In this document: positions 1-10,606 of the stretch, one piece after another
How the letters are laid out: each line of letters starts with the position of its first letter
How positions within the stretch are numbered: the stretch's first letter is position 1
Assembly: GCA_009746045.1 (NCBI GenBank)
Contig: RPFO01000154.1
Span: 4,158,763-4,222,762 of the forward strand
Length of the DNA stretch: 64,000 nt
Direction of reading: 5' to 3'
Source: Mesostigma viride
Taxonomy: Eukaryota; Streptophyta; Mesostigmatophyceae; Mesostigmatales; Mesostigmataceae
Program-made: the position numbers and the translations under genes
Notes under the pieces: model-generated
Told to the model about the DNA's origin: nothing
The model's database searches: none
Seen by the model: the letters and a program-made list of their open reading frames with translations, nothing else

Positions 1-1395
1 AAGAAAGTGCTGCCACGCGTGGCAACAGTACACCACAGCTAATAGTTCTTGCTGGTGGACGGGATAGTTACGCTCCGCAGGAAGCATTGTCCTAGAGATA
101 TACTCGATTGGCTGTAAGCCCTGACCCTGATCCTGGAGAAGGACGCCCCCTATAGCTACCTTGCTAGCATCTGTGGCTACAACAAAGGGTTTAGTAGTAT
201 CCGGTAGGATGAGTACAGGAGGGGAGAGGAGTAGGGATTTTAGACACTGAAAAGCCGACTGACATTCACTACTCCAAACAAAGGGGATATCCTTCTTTAA
301 TAGATGATTAATAGGAGCTGCTATAGTTGCGAAACGCGGGATAAAACGCCTATAGTAAGAAGCAATTCCTAGAAAACTACGTACACCTTTAACGTCGGTA
401 GGGGTAGGCCATTCCTGAATTGACTTAGTCTTATCCGGGTCGGTAGCGACCCCGGCATCTGACAGAACGTGCCCTAAGAATGGGACACTTCTACCAGAGC
501 GAACTTTAGCACGGCGCGCCCATAAAGAATTTTCAGCCATGATTTCTAATACTTTCTTTAAATCACGTAGGTGCGTTTCAAAATCAGGAGAATAAATAAG
601 GATATCATCTAAGTAAGCTTGAGCACAAGAACGGTCATGCTCAGATAAAGAAACAGAGGAGAAGGAAGGATCCTTTAAATCAGAGGACACTTGAGGAAGG
701 TGGGAATTTCCCATAACAGGTCTAAGCACTTCATTCATTAACATTTGGAAAGAGGCAGGAGAGTTACAGAGTCCCATAGCCGCTACTCTAAACTGGTAAT
801 GCCCAAAAGGGGTAGCAAAGGCGGTTTTGTGGCAATCCTCAGGAGCTATACGTAGTTGCCAAAAACCATCCGCACAATCTAGTACTGTGAAACAGGTAGA
901 ACCTTTAACCTTATTAAATATATCATCAATACGAGGTAGAGGGTATTTAGACTTCACAGTAATATCGTTTAGCTTCCTATAATCAGTAACTAGGCGAAAC
1001 TTGCCATTTGGTTTAGGAACTAACAGGACACCAGCGGAGTAGGGGGAGTTACTAGGCTCTATCAATCCTGCTTCTAATAGTGATACTAAAATCTGTTTTA
1101 GTTCCTTTAATTCTGTAGGGCCCATTCTATACATCGGAGAGTGCGTAGGAACTGCACCGTCCTTGATAACTACACGGTGTAAAACAGAACGAGGAGGAGG
1201 ATAAGAAGGAGTCTTTTCTTCAAATACTTTTGAGGAATCTATCACAGCCATGTATCTTACTATTTCATTTTCAGTAAATCCCACTCCTATTGTATCCACT
1301 GTATTTACATCTATATCCACACTATTATTAGTGATAGGTATCTCTTGTACTTCTAACTGAAGGAACATACATAATAGGTATCCATATTCTTTAGT
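1..1395 (-). pseudogene. Ty3/Gypsy pol: reverse transcriptase and RNase H (partial, runs off left edge)
   Basis: Translating the minus strand from about 1395 down to 1 gives one open frame with RT landmarks in order: VPKPNGKFRLVTDYRKLN, FTVLDCADGFWQL, TPFGHYQFRVAAMGLCNSPA, the catalytic AYLDDILIYS at about 590-620, FLGHVLSDAGV and the connection motif FLGIASYYRRFIPRF. The RNase H start (VATDASKVAIGGVL) follows, and the frame is still open at base 1. This is the standard Gypsy RT-RH order; an integrase would lie beyond the window. The junction with the upstream protease is damaged: in-frame stops at 1429, 1411 and 1399 are bypassed only by moving to another frame and back near 1360-1430. The copy is therefore probably inactive, although the RT catalytic residues are kept. 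Confidence 0.93.
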
Positions 1396-1428
1396 TCAGA
1401 ACGTAATTCGTCATTGGACATTAATACT

Positions 1429-1965
1429 TCAGGTATAGGTCACAGGAGGATCAACAGGTGTAGGAGGAGTAATATCTACCAAGGATAAATTTTCTAATCT
1501 ATAATGACGTTCTGGTACCCAGTAGGAGCTATCTGGAAACCAAATGACCATAGTATCATAATTAATAGTGATTTTATTATCCTGATGCCAATCTAATCCT
1601 AGTAATACATCAGCTGTAGTGATAGGGCCTATAGTGGCCGTCAGGTTGACCGTACGTCCTTGTATGACCAGGGGAAGGGACACCGTACCCGGGGAATGAC
1701 TGGTGCGACCGTCAGCATAATGGACAGTGACAGTTTTTGTGTGAGGGGTAGGGACTAGTCCTAAACGCCTAACTAGGGCCTCGCTCACAAAGGAGCTAGC
1801 CGCACCGCTATCCACTAACACAGAGACATTCAAGAGTTCATCAGCATGCAGGAAGGGGTCTACAACAGTATGAGGGACGGTTAAGCCACCATTCAAGAAC
1901 ATAAGAGGACGCACACGTAGTGGTAGGGATGATTCAGCTCCTACAGAGGTTATAAAAACAGGCAA
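1429..1965 (-). CDS. Ty3/Gypsy retropepsin (aspartic protease segment of pol)
   Basis: This 178-residue frame contains the retropepsin active-site motif VLVDSGAASSFVS at about residues 50-62. The typical second element, ADVLLGLDWHQDNKITINY, follows about 65 residues later. In Gypsy elements this protease matures Gag-Pol. The segment lies between the zinc-knuckle segment (2008-2376) and the RT (below 1395). It shares the RT frame but is closed by a TGA at 1429, so the original Pol is broken. The stated start is simply the first Met; the segment was most likely part of a longer polyprotein. Confidence 0.88.
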   Translation of the reverse strand: MPVFITSVGAESSLPLRVRPLMFLNGGLTVPHTVVDPFLHADELLNVSVLVDSGAASSFVSEALVRRLGLVPTPHTKTVTVHYADGRTSHSPGTVSLPLVIQGRTVNLTATIGPITTADVLLGLDWHQDNKITINYDTMVIWFPDSSYWVPERHYRLENLSLVDITPPTPVDPPVTYT

Positions 1966-2007
1966 GCAAAAATTATATCTGGGGTACTATCTAAGGACCT
2001 GTCCAGG

Positions 2008-2376
2008 TTACCCCCGGCTGACAGGCCTACTGTTCCCCCTCCCCCCCAAATCCATAGGAACGAACCCCGAAGAAGACCCTGGCGGAAAAGCCACTGCTGG
2101 AGGGTCACGAGGGATTGAAGAGGGTGCGGGAGCCTGATTATCATAGGGGAACCCTGGGGATCCTGTCTGCACAGCATTCAGCCTACTAGGGGTAGCTGAA
2201 GGAATGCGTCCTGAAGTGGGACGAATAGGAGCACGCTGAGGGGTACGAGGAGGGCGAGCGTCGGGATGAGGGGGAGCACCCGAAAGGAACTTGGGGCACT
2301 CACGTTTAAGGTGACCTACTTCCTTACAATGATAGCAGGTAATATGAGAGACATCCAGAGCTGAAAGGTCAGTCAC
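2008..2376 (-). pseudogene. Gypsy gag C-terminal part with CCHC zinc knuckle
   Basis: The frame contains CYHCKEVGHLKRECPKF, a CX2CX4HX4C nucleocapsid zinc knuckle, followed by a proline/arginine-rich tail. It is in a different frame from the gag body upstream (2480-3754). Reading through 2376-2490 requires two frame changes, the first right after the gag body's stop. The frame ends at a TAA at 2008, beside a run of G residues at about 2037-2047, where an indel is likely. I infer that gag and this knuckle were once one protein. Confidence 0.8.
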
Positions 2377-2479
2377 ACAGATATCTAATTCTTCTACATA
2401 GGAGTTCTCCTCCTCAGGGGTAAGGCTATATTATTAATACGGGAACGGGTAGGAAGAGAAGGTGTGGAGAAGAAATCTG

Positions 2480-3754
2480 CTACTCGTAAAAGATGCTGCG
2501 CACATGCTTGAGGGGCAGGTCAGTAAAACGGTAGGCAGAGAACTGGCGCTTGACTTCACGCAATAAGGGTCTACTGAGGCCCTGAAGGAAGCGAGCACGT
2601 ACTTCTGCACCCGACAAATCCCTAATTCGTACCATCTGAGCATCAAACTCTTTCATATATTCTTTGAAGGACTTGGTACCCTGCTGCAAGGTGCCAAAGG
2701 ATAATCTATCCTGCCAATCTGCATCGGGAGGGACTAAATGGTTCTCTAAACGCTTGAACAATTCTGCTACAGAGTTTGGGTAGGCATGAGAGGCAAGAGA
2801 CTCACACTGGATGAGGTTAGCAAGTTCAGGAGTAATGCAGGTAGTAAGATAATGAGGAACTAGTACAGCATCAGAGAGGCGCCACCTATTGTGGTTCTGC
2901 CAGGACTCTGTGTTCTGGGTGAGCAACATAATGAAGGTGAAAAACTGTTGAGGGGTAGACTTGACATCCAGCTTAGGAAGGTTGGCAAAGAGGGGAAGAG
3001 CAGGAGGCTTAGGGGGATTAGAAGAATCAGTTTTTCCCATAGGGCCACTATCTTCCACTGCTACATAAGCGGGATAGAAGGAAGGGATAGGAAAAGTCTT
3101 GGGTAGGGGTCTAGAGGGAGCCACCGTTTCCGGATGGTGCCCATAGGAGAAGGGGACAGTATATTGCTCACGAAGAGAGGAATAGGCAAAATGATCATAA
3201 TTCCTATCATCTAGGGGCATGGTACTGAAATCATTATTAACTTCTAAATCAGCCACACGGGTAGGAACCTGGGCAGCCTCATAGGCCGTCTCAGGGTAGG
3301 ACCAGGAAGCAGGTGGGTAAAAGGGAACTGCACTAGGGCGCCCAGAAGGGCCGACAGGGGCCGAGGTACGACCCGTGTTAATAGCAGGCATTGAAGGCAC
3401 AGGGTGGGAAGGAGGCCTAGGAGCATTGTTAGTGTGTGAGGACCTGCTGGAGGGGTGAGCCAAGGTTGCAGAAGGGGCAGGGGCCTGGTTCACAACGAAA
3501 GAAGGTTCCTCACTAAATCTGACTTGGGAAATACGTTGTTCATAGGTAGGTGGGGTAATTGAGGGACGACGGCGACCACCAGCAACAGGAGAAGGAGGTG
3601 AGGTACGCAGAATACCTTGAGGAGTGAGATGGTGTACCGTTTCCAAGGAGTCCCGTCGGTTACCACGAGTATTGTTATTGTTAATGTTATTAGTAGTAGT
3701 ATTATTATTATTATTGGTAGGTATAGGCGACATATCTCCACCCACTGGATCCAT
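2480..3754 (-). pseudogene. Ty3/Gypsy gag (capsid body)
   Basis: This 424-residue frame begins with a low-complexity Asn/Thr-rich leader (about residues 14-30) and a Pro/Ser-rich region. From about residue 255 onward it has a retrotransposon Gag (capsid) region, with stretches such as WQDRLSFGTLQQGTKSFKEY, RFLQGLSRPLLREVKRQF and an FDAQMVRIRDL helix. This matches the retrotransposon Gag domain seen in Gypsy elements. The frame stops at 2480, just before the region coding for the zinc knuckle, which continues in other frames. That is consistent with two frameshifts in an inactive copy. Capsid identity rests on the motif pattern and position, not on a database search. Confidence 0.85.
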
Positions 3755-3847
3755 CTTTAATTACGTAAAGGAATAGGAATCAAAAGAAGAAAGCAACAAA
3801 AGAAAAAGGAAAAACCTTGAAGGTCTGCAGCAGGAACAAAATTAAAA

Positions 3848-4240
3848 TCAATCCTTTTTAACAACAGTAATGGATAGGGAACCAAACTCCAAAGTGAGAG
3901 GAGTATCTGAAGCAGATGCAGATGCAGCCCGTTTAGGGGGAGAAGAAGGAGGGGTAGCAAAGACTAGAGCTTCTACTGGAGGGCGACCATGAGGAATAGG
4001 GCGTACATGCAGGCCTAAATCTGTTTGGCTATGATCTATAAGGAACTGCTGAGCTTCTTCAAAGGACATAAATTTCTTATACCTAATTACGTTATATTCA
4101 CGATTCTGAACGATCTTCCTAGCGTCGGACCAAGAAAGGAAAATGGAGGACCATTGAGGCGTAATCACTACGTAATATTTAGCTAGACTATTATCGCTAG
4201 AAGAATGGGAAGGAGCAGTAAAAGATCGCCGTTGGCTCAT
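3848..4240 (-). CDS. small ORF with RNase H1-type hybrid-binding domain, upstream of Gypsy gag
   Basis: This 130-residue ORF lies 93 bp upstream of the gag frame on the same strand. Residues about 21-71 (YYVVITPQW...IFLSWSDARKIV...YKKFMSFEEAQQFL) follow the pattern of the RNase H1 N-terminal hybrid-binding domain, which in that family is YYVV-x-G-x-x-x-GI-x-x-SW followed by KKF-x-S-x-EEA. The same fold occurs in the caulimovirus P6/viroplasmin family. In RNase H1 this domain binds RNA-DNA hybrids. The remaining C-terminus is Ser/Ala/Pro-rich. Its role in the element is unknown; binding the hybrid made during reverse transcription is an inference. The first Met, directly after TTACCATG on the minus strand, is a plausible start. 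Confidence 0.72.
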   Translation of the reverse strand: MSQRRSFTAPSHSSSDNSLAKYYVVITPQWSSIFLSWSDARKIVQNREYNVIRYKKFMSFEEAQQFLIDHSQTDLGLHVRPIPHGRPPVEALVFATPPSSPPKRAASASASDTPLTLEFGSLSITVVKKD

Positions 4241-4940
4241 GGTAACGCACCTGGTAGGTCTTGAGCAGTCAAATGAGGAGAACGAGGAGAAGGCGACTTA
4301 TCTCGGGTGTCTGAAACCGAACCAGATTGACGACGCACGTAGGGACGATGTTTCCAGCGCCAGGTGGTCGTAAGTATCCGGTTTCAAGAATTCTGCGTCC
4401 GGCGAAGGGTCGTCTAAATACGAAGCAGGCACGATGCAGAAAAAGGGTAATCTACGAGACGCTAGCCGTCTCTCTATCGTCGAACCAAAACCAGCAACTG
4501 TCTACGGCAGTAAACCATCTTTCTAAGGAAACAAGACGAGGAGCAGGAGCTATATACGAAAGGATTTTCCGCTTCGAGCAGGTCTAACGTCTAGGCAGGG
4601 CGTGTCCTGAATCAGGCAGCACTATCCTCCTAGCTTGACGGCGACCCGCCCATTACCTGTCAAGTACGTGTCGTCTTCTTTTTCCCAGCCGCGGAAGGGT
4701 TGATTCAATGACGTATGTTGCAAAGGATCGTCGTCTCGCTCTCTATCTAAACTACCTCCGAGTCCATTGTTACGCCGCAAGCCTCGGCCGCCACCTCTAC
4801 CTCTACCTGTCCTGATACTACCTAAACTAGTGAGGCTGCTTCTATTTACACCCCTAGCGAAAGACGACCGAGACGAACCAGATCTCAATGCATTTACATA
4901 TGTACTACTGTAATACGCCATAGGCCATTTAATCAAACCC
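4241..4940 (-). other. probable Gypsy leader/5' region with Arg/Gly-rich ORF (4622-4936)
   Basis: This lies upstream of the Gypsy ORFs in their direction of transcription, so it should hold leader and 5' LTR. The partner LTR is outside the window, so I cannot set its boundaries. A 104-residue minus-strand ORF at 4622-4936 has an RGRGGGRGLRR stretch that could be an RNA-binding tail or chance. No primer-binding site was recognised. Confidence 0.35.
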
Positions 4941-5520
4941 GTTTACTCCAGGAAAAGAGGAAGGAAACACAACTAAACTGCCGTGACCCAAGCTAATATG
5001 TGCTAATTCATTTAACACACGCCGAGTGACCACACAAGGAGTGGAACGTGCATAAATGGTCACCAACGGTCCAACAGGCTCGGGCCGACCTGGCCCTCGC
5101 CTGCAGAAACACAGAAACACAAGCAGGTGCACAGATGCACGCCTGTCCACTACATTCTACAAAAGGATAAGGACCACTAATATAGTACGCGGCGCGGCGC
5201 CCAAAGGCACCCACTATACCACAGTACTGTTACGGGGACAATCATGTCCAAACTAGAACTGCACGTAACCTAGGAACAACCGAGGCCAAGGACCTAATTT
5301 ACGTCCGTAACTACAACGAATTGTTACGCGACGTAACAGATGGCTTGTGCGAAATCCTCACATTAATATGTAAAGTACTGATCGTGGATCGGACGTGCAT
5401 AACGTGCATGTACCAAAAAATTTGTGGGCGCGGTGTACGTATTTTTCACACTTGATCATCGTGAACCGGCGTGTACCCTCGTCCGGCGCACGCATTACAT
5501 ACTACATACACGTGTACGTA
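4941..5520. other. intergenic, no gene seen
   Basis: No coding pattern or known element was recognised here. It may still include part of the Gypsy 5' LTR. Confidence 0.4.
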
Positions 5521-5612
5521 CGACAGGACAACAGCTATCTATCAATGATGATAGATAGCTGTTTGTCCTGTCGGTCATTGATAGATAGCTGTTGTCCTGT
5601 CGGAGATAGTAC
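5521..5612. repeat. fold-back palindrome with extra arm copy
   Basis: A 24-25 bp arm (5521-5544) is followed after four bases by its reverse complement (5549-5573) with one extra T. The arm sequence TAGATAGCTGTTGTCCTGTC then appears again at about 5583-5602. Transcribed as RNA it would form a long stem. Confidence 0.8.
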
Positions 5613-5739
5613 AACAATTACAATACATTATCACTTGATCTTAGCTTGCAATTTATAAACATTAAATCATCATTTTTAAAAGGAACAAATATAATTGATC
5701 ATCCACAAGTCCGCCTGGTCCGTATAGACCGGGCCTTAT

Positions 5740-6110
5740 AAGTGGGTGCACACGGGTGTACCGACTACGGGTGTACACAGGTGTACACGCCGGGTGTATT
5801 ATGTAGTAGAAACAGCCCGGTACATGCTCTACTACCAGTCTGCCACACGCTAAGTGTCGTTGGTATGTAGCTAGTGGCGTGACCCACAACGTCGTTGTGG
5901 GTCACGCTCCACTTCGGTCTACTGCCACACGCCGTGTCGGCGCTTGGTATCTACATCTATGTGGTGGCGTGACCCACAACGTCGTTGTGGGTCACGCTCC
6001 ACTTCGGTCTATGTACTGCCATGCCACACGCTAAGTGTCGGCGCTTGGTATGTAAGCTTACTGTATTTAGTCATTTTAGTGGCGTGATCCACAACGAAGC
6101 CGATACATGT
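5740..6110. repeat. 90-bp tandem repeat carrying perfect palindromes
   Basis: A unit of about 90 bp occurs at least twice. Each full copy contains a perfect palindrome with 15-bp arms around one central base (5877-5907 and 5967-5997; arm GCGTGACCCACAACG), then CTCCACTTCGGTCTA. A third, decayed unit follows, ending near GTGATCCACAACGAAG at about 6083. Confidence 0.82.
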
Positions 6111-6179
6111 GTACCCTCATCTGACACTTATGTACTAATACCGTCTCTGACACATATGTAAGTACTAATAATGCCGTCT

Positions 6180-6600
6180 CCCAAGGTACGCAATCTACCG
6201 ACTTGCGTGCTCAAGGGGCCGGTTTTCCCCCGGGTGCGCACTTCTCAGAATCGCACGACCACACCGCGCGCAACCTGGAGTGTGCGTTTGAAAGAAAACA
6301 ATGCCATTTCCAAAGGTGTAGGTACGCAATCTATCGACTTTACTAGGGAGTGCGTAACTAGGGAGTGCGCAAGGGGCCGGTTTCCCCCCGGGTGCGCACT
6401 TCTCAGAATCGCACAACCACACCGCGCGCAACCTGGAGTGTGCGTTTGAAAGAAAACAATGCCATTTCCAAAGGTGTAGGTACGCAATCTATCGACTTTA
6501 CTAGGGAGTGCGTAACTAGGGAGTGCGCAAGGGGCCGGTTTCCCCCCGGGTGCGCACTTCTCAGAATCGCACGACCACACCGTGCAACCTGAAGTGCGTG
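6180..6600. repeat. 158-bp tandem repeat, about 2.7 copies
   Basis: The marker AAGGGGCCGGTTT recurs at about 6213, 6371 and 6529, a spacing of 158 bp. The units are nearly identical except for the first, which lacks the doubled AGGGAGTGCG segment. Reading frames across it repeat only because the DNA does; there is no evidence of a protein. Confidence 0.88.
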
Positions 6601-7439
6601 AATTGGCACCGTGCGCGTTTCGGAAATGCACGACTTAGCCATGGCGGCTTTGCACCCGTGCTTGCAATTTACTGTACGTTTGCGGACGAATTTCCCGGCC
6701 AAACTCAGGAAATAGAGCTTATACGTCCCAAATATGATTCGGATCAATTTTTAGCTCGCGGGGATGCGATTTACCACGTGCCGTCAGTGTTCTTGCTGGG
6801 AAAAACTGCGATCAGGCAGGTTCGACGGAATTGATTACTACAAGTGCTTTACGGCGCAACCCGGCGGGTGTCTAGGTTTATTTAATTACTTGTTATCATG
6901 CATCGTCGTTGAATATAGGCAGCGGCAGTAAAGATTTGACGATTTTGACCACTCTGTCACATCACAGCTTGTGTGCCGCAAAGTGCCGCTTTTGCGGGCA
7001 CTGCCTGGGCCAAGGTAACGTTAGCCATGCAAGGTATGGCTGGTTTATCGTTCCCCCATGGTTTCCTGACGTTTGTAAATGAATTTAATCTTGTGAGGCG
7101 TTGTCACTTTTCAGCCTTGATGATCTTTCTCGACCGTTGCCTGGCCCTCTCTAAAGCCCTCTTTTTTTACCATGCAAATGCCACACCATGGTGTGGTAGT
7201 GCATGTTTCTAACGCTAAATGCGTTGAATAACATTCATAGATGTTATTTATTCTTTTGCTACGTTCATATTGCGTGATTGTTTGGCCATGGGCTGCTTCA
7301 AGGGTGCTTTCAAGCTTATACGGGTGATAGAAAATCTTGGTGACAAACCATGGGCATAATGTGCCAGTCAGTATGCTGGCCATGTCATGTCAAAATAAAC
7401 AGTTTAGCCAGGAGGAGGAGGATTATAAGATGCTGAGCT
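6601..7439. other. intergenic, no gene seen
   Basis: No recognisable coding sequence. A short palindrome around CCACACCATGGTGTGG lies near 7182. Confidence 0.4.
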
Positions 7440-7665
7440 GGGCTTACAACTGTTTAGGGTTTAGGGTTGTGATGGTTGGATGGTTGGGGGCTGCAGCTAG
7501 CGTGCGTGGATAAATAGTGGTTGGATGGTGAGGATTTGCTGCCATGTGTGCATGGATGGTGGTGGGATGGTGGGGGGTTGCAGCCATGCATGCGTGGATG
7601 GTGGTGGGATGGTGGGGGGGTGCAGCCATGCGTGCATGGATGGTGGTTGCAACTGCCCATTGTTC
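7440..7665. repeat. GGATGGT-type minisatellite
   Basis: About five degenerate copies of a 43-50 bp unit with GCAGCCATGCGTGCATGGA and GGTGGGATGGTGGGG. The array at 8225-8835 contains the same unit in reverse complement. Confidence 0.85.
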
Positions 7666-7745
7666 ATGATCCATGAAATTTACGGCTAGACTATGCGAAG
7701 TTGAATTGAATTATTTAAATTGAATAGAATTGAATTGAACTGAAC

Positions 7746-8136
7746 TGACTTGAATTGAATTGAATTGAATTGAATTGAATTGAATTGAATTGAATTGAAT
7801 TGAATTGAATTGAATTGAATTGAATTGAATTGAATTGAATTGAATTGAATTGAATTGAATTGAATTGAATTGAATTGAATTGAATTGAATTGAATTGAAT
7901 TGAATTGAATTGAATTGAATTGAATTGAATTGAATTGAATTGAATTGAATTGAATTGAATTGAATTGAATTGAATTGAATTGAATTGAATTGAATTGAAT
8001 TGATTGAATTGAATTGTCAATTGAATTGTCAATTGAGTTGTCAATTGAATTGTCAATTGAGTTGTCAATTGAATTGTCAATTGAATTGTCAATTGAATTG
8101 TCAATTGAATTGTCAATTGTCAATTGTCAATTGAAC
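7746..8136. repeat. TTGAA pentamer array passing into a TTGTCAATTGAA array
   Basis: About 50 copies of TTGAA run from about 7750 to 8003. They are followed by about nine copies of a related 12-15 bp unit containing TTGTCAATTGAA up to 8136. The long reading frames across it are artefacts of the simple repeat. Confidence 0.97.
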
Positions 8137-8224
8137 TAAATTTCGTCTCATTTAATCAGTAAGCTTACTTTAATCCATTAATTATAATCCATGACTTAGA
8201 AGTATCAAGAAGTCCCTACATCCC

Positions 8225-8835
8225 CACCATCAAGGACTCCCTACACCCCCATCATCCAACTACCATCCACGCACGCATGGCTGCAACCCCCCACTATCAA
8301 ACCATCATCCACGCACACATGGCTGCAGCCCACCACCATCAAACAACCATTAATGCATGCATGGCAGCATCCCCCCACCATCCAACCACCATCCACGCAT
8401 GCATGGCAGCAAAACCTCACCATCCAACCACCATCCACGCACACATGGCTGCAACCCCCCATCTTCCAACCACCATCCACGCACGCATGGCTGCAACCCC
8501 CCACCATCAAACCACCATCGGCACGCATGCATGGCAGCAAAACCTCACCATCCAACCACCATCCACGCATGCATGGCTGAACCCCCCACAATCCAACCAC
8601 CATCCACGCACAACACATGGCTGCAACCCCCCACCATCCAACCATCATCCACGCACACATGGCTGCAGCCCACCACCATCAAACAACCATTAGTGCATGC
8701 ATGGCAGCAATCCCTCGCCATCCAACCACCATCCACACACGCATTGCTGCAGCCCCCCACCATTCAAGCACCATCCACGCACATACGCCATCACCTCCTA
8801 CAGTAATGTCCAACCACCATCCACAAAGCACGGGG
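8225..8835. repeat. inverted minisatellite (CCATCCACGCA type)
   Basis: Roughly fourteen degenerate units of about 43 bp contain CCAACCACCATCCACGCA and CATGGCTGCAACCCCC. This is the reverse complement of the 7440-7665 array, so the pentamer array sits between inverted copies of one minisatellite. Confidence 0.9.
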
Positions 8836-10105
8836 CTTATGGATTACAAGGCATTCAGCACGCCTGAATGCATGTAAGGCATGGACCACAAAATTTGCAG
8901 ATGGCATGCTGAGAAAAGTAAAATCTGATTAAAATGTAGCAATGCCGTTAATAACAGCAATAACGCCTAGAAACTGACCAGTCTTTTGCACGCTTCTTGG
9001 AACAAGGACGCCGCCACCAGGCAGGTCAGGTCGGTTTCCTGACTACGCAATATAGACTCTCTAATACAAACTTTACAAAATAAATGAAGCACGTGCAGCA
9101 AAATCAATGTCTTCCTGGCCAGTTCTCGACAATCTTACAAGCACGCCACCGGAAACGTTAGTCAAAATAGCAAAAGCTGCGGGAAATTTGGCGAGGAAAC
9201 AAAACGGCGAACAAAACGGTAAGAACATCCCGGAGATGACGCTAAAACCAAGCCATAACGGACTGTTCAAGCGCAAACAGATTGGTAGATGAGGTGCAGA
9301 AAAAGAGCCTTCCGCAGCAGGCCTGATTACCTGCCTGGCACGCGAGGAAAGCGAGTTAACCATGGCAGGCTGGAATGCGCTTCGCGCAGGCCTGCTTACT
9401 TTACCTCCGAAGGAAACCGGAAATGGCCACAAATCAAAGCTAATTCGCTTGATTCCTATTTCCTCACTTTAAACCCCTCCCTTCTGCGTCGTTCAATACC
9501 AGGAATCTTGGCTATCACTCTGGCAAGAAGCCAATCTAATATATTCATCGCGGCCAGATTTGCGAATCAGACCCCCTCGCAACCGTGGGTTAAAGAAGGG
9601 CAGCGGTCTTTCATACCTAATGCATATTTCGTCAACAAAACATCTTTTGGAGTATCTTTCATACAGCATCGATCTCCATAACTTTTTTGCATTTCGGCCG
9701 ACAAATTAGGCAAGTTTTCATGGAACGCGCACCGCCATGGCCACCTTCGCACGTATACACTACACAGCCAGGCCCCTTTTACGTTCTGTACTTCTGTAGG
9801 TACATTACGTGTTGGGCCGGTGGTCAGCTCGTAACAAGTCAGTCAGTCTGTCTCGTGCGGAACTTCAAGTACGAAATTCGCCACCACTTTGGGCCGTATC
9901 GGTCCTTGGTAGTTACGCAACAAACATTCGATCGGTCGCCGTGGAAAGTACCATTGTTGCGTAACTAGTTGCGTTACCGCGGGTTGGTACTGTACATCGA
10001 TTCCTGCAGAATCGATACTAAGCGCTTAGTGTCGATTCCGTAAGGAATCGATGTTTATAACTAAAACTTTTGCTTGCGCCGGCAAGGCTAAGGCCGATAC
10101 TAGAC
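8836..10105. other. intergenic, short inverted repeats only
   Basis: No gene recognised. An inverted repeat AGTTACGCAACAA / TTGTTGCGTAACT spans about 9911-9967, and a GATTCC/GGAATC stem lies at about 9998-10050. Open frames at 9073-9432 (minus) and 9289-9681 (plus) have no recognisable domains. Confidence 0.4.
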
Positions 10106-10109
10106 GGGT

Positions 10110-10222
10110 CATCGAATTGGCTATTCGATTATCGAAGTCGCCTATTCGACCATCGAACTTTCCTATTTGATTATCGAATTTTCCTTATTCGATCGATTGT
10201 CGAAATTTCCTAGTCGACAGGG
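10110..10222. repeat. degenerate short tandem repeat (ATTCGATTATCGAA type)
   Basis: Four to five imperfect copies of a roughly 27-bp unit with CTATTCGA and ATCGAA. Confidence 0.7.
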
Positions 10223-10261
10223 GGTCAGGCTCTTTACCAGCTCCTACAGGCTCTATACCAG

Positions 10262-10606
10262 CTGATGCACGAGTATTATTTAGCCATGTACATGTGTGCC
10301 TATGATGAGCCACCCTCCAGATGATGCCTAGCTTTATCTAGTTATGCTGTGCCCATGCAGAGAGCTGCTCTTTGCTGAGATGCCACGCTCTAGCTTTTGT
10401 ATAGCTATATGCTGATCGTCCCCCCCATGACAGGCTCCCCCTTAGCTGGGCATAGCTTGATAGATCATGGGGCTGCAGGTGCCCTGGGGCACCTAGAGCA
10501 AGTGTCGTTTACATTCCCACCCTTGCAGGAAGTAGATTAGAATGTATTATAGGCCATATGCCCCTTCTCAAGGGCTATGTGCTACATATACTCCCAACGG
10601 AGTTAT
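10262..10606 (+). repeat. dispersed repeat family A, copy 1
   Basis: This matches 33405-33745 in reverse complement. Shared blocks include the AGCTATA...GATC segment, GGTGCCCTGGGGCACCTAGAG, CCCACCCTTGCAGGAAGTAG and the end block CTCCCAACGGAGTTAT. The family normally continues into GTTCCTAATTAATT, but here that join is split by the sequence at 10607-11398. The 3' end is a CTCC-CAAC-GGAG stem-loop followed by a TTAA-rich tail, which suggests a retroposed unit. Confidence 0.75.

Noticed and set aside
7686-8123. Frames with repeated NSIQF or DNSI units
   Set aside because: Pure product of the TTGAA and TTGTCAATTGAA arrays.
9073-9681. Overlapping 119- and 130-codon frames as a possible gene
   Set aside because: No domain, no splice signals, frames overlap on opposite strands, low-complexity composition.
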